From contig NZ_LN831058.1 of NCBI RefSeq assembly GCF_001375495.1, forward strand, positions 62,001 through 126,000: a DNA stretch of 64,000 nucleotides, written 5' to 3'. Positions 59,346-64,000 of this stretch are shown here, piece after piece. Positions within the stretch are counted from its first letter, which is position 1, and the number at the start of each line of letters is the position of its first letter. The notes below the pieces were generated by a model. The model ran no database searches, was not told the origin of the DNA, and saw only the letters and a program-made list of their open reading frames with translations. The DNA is from Flaviflexus massiliensis. GTDB taxonomy: Bacteria; Actinomycetota; Actinomycetes; Actinomycetales; Actinomycetaceae. The position numbers and the translations under genes were made by a program.

Positions 59346-60488
59346 TTAATTCCCGAGCTCATTACCGTCACGCCAGGCGCGAACAGTCTTTCCACTGATG
59401 AGTACCCCTGTTAGTGGTTTCCCGTGGGCGGGAGAAGCCGGTGGGTCGATGCCGAGGGCGCGGGCTGGAGCGAGCATCGTGGCTCGCGCAAGCACATCGG
59501 CAGCGACACCGTATTCGAGCAGGCGGATGACTTGGTCGGCCAGTGTTGATGCTCCCCCTGCAATGGTGGAGGTGCCGGTGAGGGTAGCGACACCATCGGT
59601 CATCGTCACGTCCAGTCCGCCCAACACATAGTCCCCATTGGGCATTCCCGCACACGCAAGTGCATCCGTGACGAGGGCGAGACCCGGCTCGGTTGGATGA
59701 TCAAGGTAGGTGAGGCAGTCGGCTACGAGTTCGGTCGCCACGTGCACCCCGTCCCCAATAATTTCAACCACAGCCCTGTTGTTCTTGGCGGCGTGGAGGA
59801 ATTCGCGCACGGGCCCAGGATTCCTGTGATCCAACCCCGGCATCGCATTAAACAGGTGGGTTGTGGTTTGTCCGGGGCTCCGACCAACAACGTTGTTTGC
59901 ATGCTCGATCGCAACTCTGGTCTGTTCCGAGTTTGCGTTCGTGTGTCCCCACGACACGATTACACCGTATGCGTGGAGTAGCTCGACTGCCCGATCTGAA
60001 TTGTCTAGCTCCGGCGCGATCGTCACGGTCTTGATCCATCCCCGTCCCGCTTCCAACCACTGCCGAAGATCGTCGAGGTCGATGGGGCGGATAACGTCGG
60101 GGTTCTGGGCACCGGCCTTCTTGCGACTGACGTAGGGGCCCTCAAGGTGAATGCCAATCAAGGTACCCCGGTCGCAGGCATCTGCCAGTACTCGAATGCT
60201 CGGCAGAGGATCCTCGGTAGATACGAGGGAGGCAATGAGGTGGGTGGTTCCAGCTCGTGCGTGGGTGGCAGCGCCCCGATCAATGTCTTCCCCGTCGAGG
60301 CTGTCGGGGAAGGACACTCCCCTGCCGCCGTGGCAATGCAGGTCGATGAAGCCGGGAAAGAAGTAGGCCTGGGTCCCCGGATCATCCCGTGCGGGAGACA
60401 TCTCGATAACAATTCCGTCGTCGATGGTGAGGGTGGAGCCGAGAACATTTCCCGCGGCATCCATGACCGTGGCCGACAGTGTCTCCAT
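59346..60488 (-). CDS. nagA: N-acetylglucosamine-6-phosphate deacetylase
   Basis: 380 residues, amidohydrolase TIM barrel. Converts GlcNAc-6-phosphate to glucosamine-6-phosphate. Metal and catalytic motifs: GFIDLHCHGG, HLEGPYVS, SWGHTNAN and THLFNAMP; the catalytic Asp is in LVTDALACAG. It lies downstream of nagB with a 108-base gap, so it is likely co-transcribed. Confidence 0.94.
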   Translation of the reverse strand: METLSATVMDAAGNVLGSTLTIDDGIVIEMSPARDDPGTQAYFFPGFIDLHCHGGRGVSFPDSLDGEDIDRGAATHARAGTTHLIASLVSTEDPLPSIRVLADACDRGTLIGIHLEGPYVSRKKAGAQNPDVIRPIDLDDLRQWLEAGRGWIKTVTIAPELDNSDRAVELLHAYGVIVSWGHTNANSEQTRVAIEHANNVVGRSPGQTTTHLFNAMPGLDHRNPGPVREFLHAAKNNRAVVEIIGDGVHVATELVADCLTYLDHPTEPGLALVTDALACAGMPNGDYVLGGLDVTMTDGVATLTGTSTIAGGASTLADQVIRLLEYGVAADVLARATMLAPARALGIDPPASPAHGKPLTGVLISGKTVRAWRDGNELGN

Positions 60489-60596
60489 GACTATCCGTTA
60501 TCTCCCGCCACAGCACCGTGGCCGGTTCGAGGTAAGAACTGGATTGGTACGGGTCTTGGCCGGCACCTCGCGGCACCGATCAAAACCCACTCGTGA

Positions 60597-61352
60597 TTAG
60601 AGGCTGATTTGGCGGTAGTAGGTGAGAAGCTCGAGCTGGCTGACAGCATCCTTGTCGGCGAAGATCGTGACGCTAGGATGATGCTGGAGGACCGTGGCTG
60701 GCCACCGCTGGCTGACCCCGCCCTCCATGAGCTGCTTCAATGCCCGTGCCTTTGTCTCACCGAATGCGACAACGATGATGTCTTTGGCGGACATGATTGT
60801 GCCAAGTCCCTGGGTAATGCAGTGGCTGGGAACCAGGTCGGGGTTCCCGTCAAAGAAACGAGCATTGTCTTGCCGCGTTGTCTTCGTCAACACGTCAACG
60901 TGGGTGCGGGACGAAAGTGAACTGGCCGGTTCGTTGAATCCGATGTGGCCGTTTTGGCCCAGTCCGAGAATCTGGATATCAACGCCGTCACCGATCTCCC
61001 GATCGTATTCGGCTGCCGCGAGGTGCGGATTCTCTGCGAGCCCATCGGGGGTGTGCAGGTCTTCCTCGAACAGACCGGTCCTGTCATCGCCCACCAGTTC
61101 GCGGCGCAGCACGTTACGGTAGCGCTCCTCGTGGTCGGCGGGAATACCCACGTATTCATCGAGTGCCCATGCCGTACTGCCTCGCAGGGAGAAGGTTCCC
61201 TCGGCCCGTGCTTCACGCAGGTATTTGTAGAGCGGGAGGGGGCTGGAGCCTGTCGCAACACCCAGCTTCATGCCCGGGGTGGCCTTGTCGACGATGTGTT
61301 GGGCAGCGATCTTCGATGCCTCGTCCGCGCTCTCGCGAATTACTATCTTCAT
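60597..61352 (-). CDS. nagB: Glucosamine-6-phosphate deaminase
   Basis: 251 residues. Converts glucosamine-6-phosphate to fructose-6-phosphate and ammonia, completing amino-sugar entry into glycolysis with NagA. Motifs: LGVATGSSPLPLYKYL, WALDEYVG, ILGLGQNGHIGFNEP and HCITQGLGTIMSA. No PTS or regulator gene for amino sugars is in the window. Confidence 0.95.
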   Translation of the reverse strand: MKIVIRESADEASKIAAQHIVDKATPGMKLGVATGSSPLPLYKYLREARAEGTFSLRGSTAWALDEYVGIPADHEERYRNVLRRELVGDDRTGLFEEDLHTPDGLAENPHLAAAEYDREIGDGVDIQILGLGQNGHIGFNEPASSLSSRTHVDVLTKTTRQDNARFFDGNPDLVPSHCITQGLGTIMSAKDIIVVAFGETKARALKQLMEGGVSQRWPATVLQHHPSVTIFADKDAVSQLELLTYYRQISL

Positions 61353-61820
61353 GCCGTAAGTCTGCCTTTCAGCGCATCAACAAACCAAGACACACTCGAT
61401 CAAAGGAAAGTAGATCCCGTGTCATATGCACCGAACCACGCTCAGTCATCGAATGTCACACGCGCCTGTTATGGCTCGTGCCCGTGCCCCTCGTAACTGG
61501 TGGGACTGTCAGATTCTCCCACCAAGACACTAAGAAGCTCAACATTTCTCCCGCCCGGTCGCCGAGATGCTCAGGTTTAGGATGCCCTATCTTCTCACGA
61601 TCCTCCCGCTAATGGATGGAACCATGGGCTACAAAACAAAATCACCTTGATCGGCACTCAAACTTCCCGATCGAATAAGAGGCCGCCTAGCATCACCGCA
61701 ACTGCCTGCAGCACACCAACAGGATCTGACCACCTTATTTAGGTCAATGACCTCGATTTCCTTAGAGCAGAATTAGGCTTTCCGGTTTATTTTTTCCCCC
61801 GTCTGGTAAACAATGGACTC
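61353..61820. other. 468-base divergent spacer with one hairpin
   Basis: No gene is supported. It contains the nagB promoter on minus and the DoxX gene promoter on plus. An 8-base inverted repeat, TGGTGGGA (61498-61505) and TCCCACCA (61517-61524) with an 11-base spacer, stands alone about 145 bases from nagB. It does not match the NagR/DasR consensus that I know. Confidence 0.45.
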
Positions 61821-62369
61821 ATGACTATCATCACAGCACTCGCACGTCCCCTTCTCGCAGTACCGTTCATCGCCTCCGGTGTTGACGCCGTCCGTAACGC
61901 CCCCGATCATGTCGAAACGGTCGAGCGCGTCAATCCCACTTTTGAGCAGCTTGGAATCGGTGAGCTTTCTGCCGGGACCATCACGACCCTCACCCGTGCC
62001 GTGGGTGCCGTCCGTATCGTCGCCGGCATTGGCATGGCCCTTGGAAAGAAGCCCCGCATCGCAGCCCTCACCCTTGCTGGCACCGAGCTTGCCCTCGGTG
62101 CTGTCCGCAATCCGGTTTGGCTGTCGGAGGGTGAAGAACGCAAGCAGCACATCGCTGGGCTCGTGAGCTCAATCGGCCTCGCCGGTGGTGCACTCGTGGC
62201 AGCCGGTGACCGCCGCGGCAAGCCCTCGCTCGGATGGCGCCTTGAGAACCACCGTTCGCACAAGGATGACCTGAACGCGCTGGCAGAGGACTACGAAATC
62301 CGTCTTGACGAACAACGGGCTAAACTTGAAGACAAAATCGCCAAGGTCAAGGAGAAGGCAAAGTCTTAA
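61821..62369 (+). CDS. DoxX family membrane protein
   Basis: 182 residues. DoxX-type start (ALARPLLAVPFIASGVDAVR) and three to four membrane helices up to about residue 130. A charged, coiled-coil-like tail follows (RLDEQRAKLEDKIAKVKEKAKS). In mycobacteria, DoxX family proteins belong to a membrane oxidoreductase complex; the tail here is an unusual addition. Its stop lies close to the beginning of aroA homology. Confidence 0.82.
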   Translation: MTIITALARPLLAVPFIASGVDAVRNAPDHVETVERVNPTFEQLGIGELSAGTITTLTRAVGAVRIVAGIGMALGKKPRIAALTLAGTELALGAVRNPVWLSEGEERKQHIAGLVSSIGLAGGALVAAGDRRGKPSLGWRLENHRSHKDDLNALAEDYEIRLDEQRAKLEDKIAKVKEKAKS

Positions 62370-62383
62370 GCAGAAGTTCAGCT

Positions 62384-63652
62384 CCGCTCGACCCGTGGCC
62401 GGCTCCCTATCGGGAACAACCGGTTCGCGGGCTCGTTACTGTTCCAGGGTCGAAGTCGCTGACGGCCCGGCAGCTTGTTATTTCCGCTCTCGCATCAAAG
62501 CCCTCCACGATTGAGGGGGCACTGCGTTCGCGAGACACCGATCTCATGATCGAAGCCTTGCAGAAAATGGGGATCACGATCGATGTGGAGCAGGAATCGC
62601 TCACCATCACCCCCGGCCCCCTGACGGGTGCCAGCATCGATGTCGGGCTGGCAGGAACCGTGTATCGGTTCCTCGTTGCCGCATCGGTTCTCGCCTCGGG
62701 TCCCGTCCATTTCGACGGCGATGAGGCTATGTACGCTCGCCCGATCGAGCCAGTGCTCGATGCCTTAGAGCAGTTGGGTGCAACGATTGATGCGGGGGTT
62801 GGTCCCAAGGGAAGAACCCTGCCTCTCACCGTCACCGGCCCCGTCAAGGGTTCTTCGGTCACGGTCGATTCATCCGGTTCCTCGCAGTTCCTGACCTCGC
62901 TCCTGCTGGTCGGCTCGCAGCTACCGGACGGTCTCACAATCAATCTCACAGGTGACCAGATCCCGTCCCTGCCCCACGTGGAGATGACGATCGATGCTCT
63001 GCGCCGGGCCGGCGCCACCATCGACGTCCGCCGCGATCCCATCTCGTTCACGGTTGCCCCCGGCGCCCTGAACCCGGGCCGGGTCACGATCGAACCGGAC
63101 CTGTCGAACGCCTCCCCGTTCCTCGCCGCAGCGGCGGTCACGGGTGGTTCCGTCTCGGTCCCCCACTGGCCCACGTCCACCACCCAGGGTGGTGCCCAGA
63201 TCATTCCGATCCTGGAGATGATGGGAGCAACATCATCCCTCAAGGATGGTGTCATGACCGTCACCGGCACCGGCACACTCAAGGGCATTGACCAGGACAT
63301 GAGTGAGTGCGGGGAACTGACCCCCACGGTTGCGGCCGTGGCCGCTCTCGCGGGCACCCCCACACGTCTTTCGGGAATTGCTCACCTGCGCGGTCACGAA
63401 ACCGACCGACTGGCAGCCATCTCCACCGAAATCACAAAGCTGGGTGGCACGTGCGTGGAGACCCGCGACGGGCTCTACATCGAGCCGGCACCGCTCACGG
63501 GCGGGATCGTGGATTCCTACGAGGACCACCGCATGGCAACGTTCGGTGCGATCCTTGGTTTGCGTGTGGAAGGACTGTCCGTCAAGGACATTGCCTGCAC
63601 GTCCAAGACCCTCCCCGACTTCCCCAGCATGTGGGCGCAGCTCGTTCAATGA
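62384..63652 (+). CDS. aroA: 5-enolpyruvylshikimate-3-phosphate synthase (start unresolved)
   Basis: EPSP synthase of the shikimate pathway. The family homology begins at about 62384-62396 with DPWPAP, then VTVPGSKS (substrate-binding Lys and Ser), LRSRDTDLM, GLAGTVYRF, HLRGHETDRL and YEDHRMA, about 420 residues in all. The first ATG in frame is 62546, which would delete the essential PGSKS segment. The open frame extends back to 62330 without any ATG, GTG or TTG. The left boundary given here marks homology, not a start codon. A sequencing error, a non-canonical start or frameshifting from the DoxX gene could explain it. Overlaps rsgA by four bases (ATGA). Confidence 0.85.
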   Translation, partial: PLDPWPAPYREQPVRGLVTVPGSKSLTARQLVISALASKPSTIEGALRSRDTDLMIEALQKMGITIDVEQESLTITPGPLTGASIDVGLAGTVYRFLVAASVLASGPVHFDGDEAMYARPIEPVLDALEQLGATIDAGVGPKGRTLPLTVTGPVKGSSVTVDSSGSSQFLTSLLLVGSQLPDGLTINLTGDQIPSLPHVEMTIDALRRAGATIDVRRDPISFTVAPGALNPGRVTIEPDLSNASPFLAAAAVTGGSVSVPHWPTSTTQGGAQIIPILEMMGATSSLKDGVMTVTGTGTLKGIDQDMSECGELTPTVAAVAALAGTPTRLSGIAHLRGHETDRLAAISTEITKLGGTCVETRDGLYIEPAPLTGGIVDSYEDHRMATFGAILGLRVEGLSVKDIACTSKTLPDFPSMWAQLVQ

Positions 63653-64000
63653 GGGATACGGGTACGGACGATCCCCGGGTTCGTGTGCGCCCCAATCGGC
63701 GCGGCTCACGACCCCGGACCAAAATCCGTCCTGACTTTGAGGATGCTCTAACCGCCCGGGTATACAGGGTTGACCGCGGCCGCTACCACCTCGTCATGGA
63801 GGATGGTACGGCCGTGGTCGCGGTCAAGGCACGCGAGCTCGGCCGGGGCTCGATCGTTGTGGGTGACCAGGTGTCCGTCGTCGGTGACACAAGCGGGAAG
63901 AAAGACACTCTCGCTCGCATTGTCCGTGTGCTCCCCCGCTCCGGCATGCTCCGCCGGACCGCCGAGGAGGGGGAAGCGGCAGGCACCGAGCGGGTCATTG
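63649..64000 (+). CDS. rsgA: Ribosome small subunit-dependent GTPase RsgA (partial, N-terminal)
   Basis: The gene runs off the right edge; 117 codons are visible. After a basic N-terminus (VRPNRRGSRPRTKIRPDFEDA) comes the OB-fold (AVVAVKARELGRGSIVVGDQVSVV) and the beginning of the RVLPRSGMLRRT ... ERVI stretch that precedes the GTPase domain in RsgA. It matures the 30S subunit. ATG 63649 overlaps the aroA stop. aroA-rsgA is a common actinobacterial pair. Confidence 0.88.
   Translation, partial: MRDTGTDDPRVRVRPNRRGSRPRTKIRPDFEDALTARVYRVDRGRYHLVMEDGTAVVAVKARELGRGSIVVGDQVSVVGDTSGKKDTLARIVRVLPRSGMLRRTAEEGEAAGTERVI

Overview
The window is a chromosomal segment of a high-GC actinobacterium. The evidence is lineage-typical: the GlgE glucan pathway, a KGD-type 2-oxoglutarate decarboxylase, the NucS mismatch endonuclease, a SigR/RsrA pair, a 24-residue bL37-like ribosomal protein, and the gene order argS-lysA-hom-thrC-thrB-rho-rpmE-prfA-prmC-tsaC-wecA-atp. 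The gene content fits an Actinomycetaceae-like organism, but the sequence alone does not fix the genus. No phage, transposase, integrase or CRISPR array was seen. Most of the window is core genome.

Layout. (1) 1-3267, plus strand: the end of one lipoprotein gene and four complete ones. All share a two-cysteine domain of about 75-85 residues that I do not recognise, so this is a local tandem expansion. (2) 3618-11232, plus: glgE, treS and a maltokinase-branching enzyme fusion, i.e. conversion of trehalose through maltose-1-phosphate to branched alpha-glucan. (3) 11338-14540, minus: a PLD/DEAD-box helicase gene broken by two frameshifts. (4) 14884-17522, plus: a LacI regulator coupled to a GH13 alpha-glucosidase. 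(5) 17747-22632: a cysteine-less thioredoxin/TPR protein, a lipoprotein and an acidic-tailed membrane protein on minus, divergent from a DivIVA-type coiled-coil gene. (6) 22678-25503: a hydrolase, a zinc-ribbon gene coupled to nucS, a duplicated gene end, and a DUF2550 gene.

(7) 25516-45694, all minus: the complete F1Fo ATP synthase with atpI, then wecA, tsaC, prmC, prfA, rpmE, rho, the threonine and lysine branches (thrB, thrC, hom, lysA) and argS. A tRNA-Arg(CCG) lies divergently beside argS. (8) 46228-52645, minus: a membrane alpha/beta hydrolase, a glycerophosphodiesterase, an M23 peptidase and two CNNM/CBS membrane proteins. (9) 52949-57385, plus: kgd and an SGNH-fold protein that lacks its catalytic residues. 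(10) 57613-61352, minus: a TorD-like protein, bL37, rsrA, sigR, nagA and nagB. (11) 61821-64000, plus: a DoxX protein, aroA and the start of rsgA.

The most noteworthy points are the tandem lipoprotein family, an internal ribosome-binding site and start that could release GlgB from the maltokinase-GlgB fusion, a duplicated 3' gene end downstream of the ATP synthase operon, and two conserved genes (atpB, aroA) whose expected N-termini have no canonical start codon in frame.
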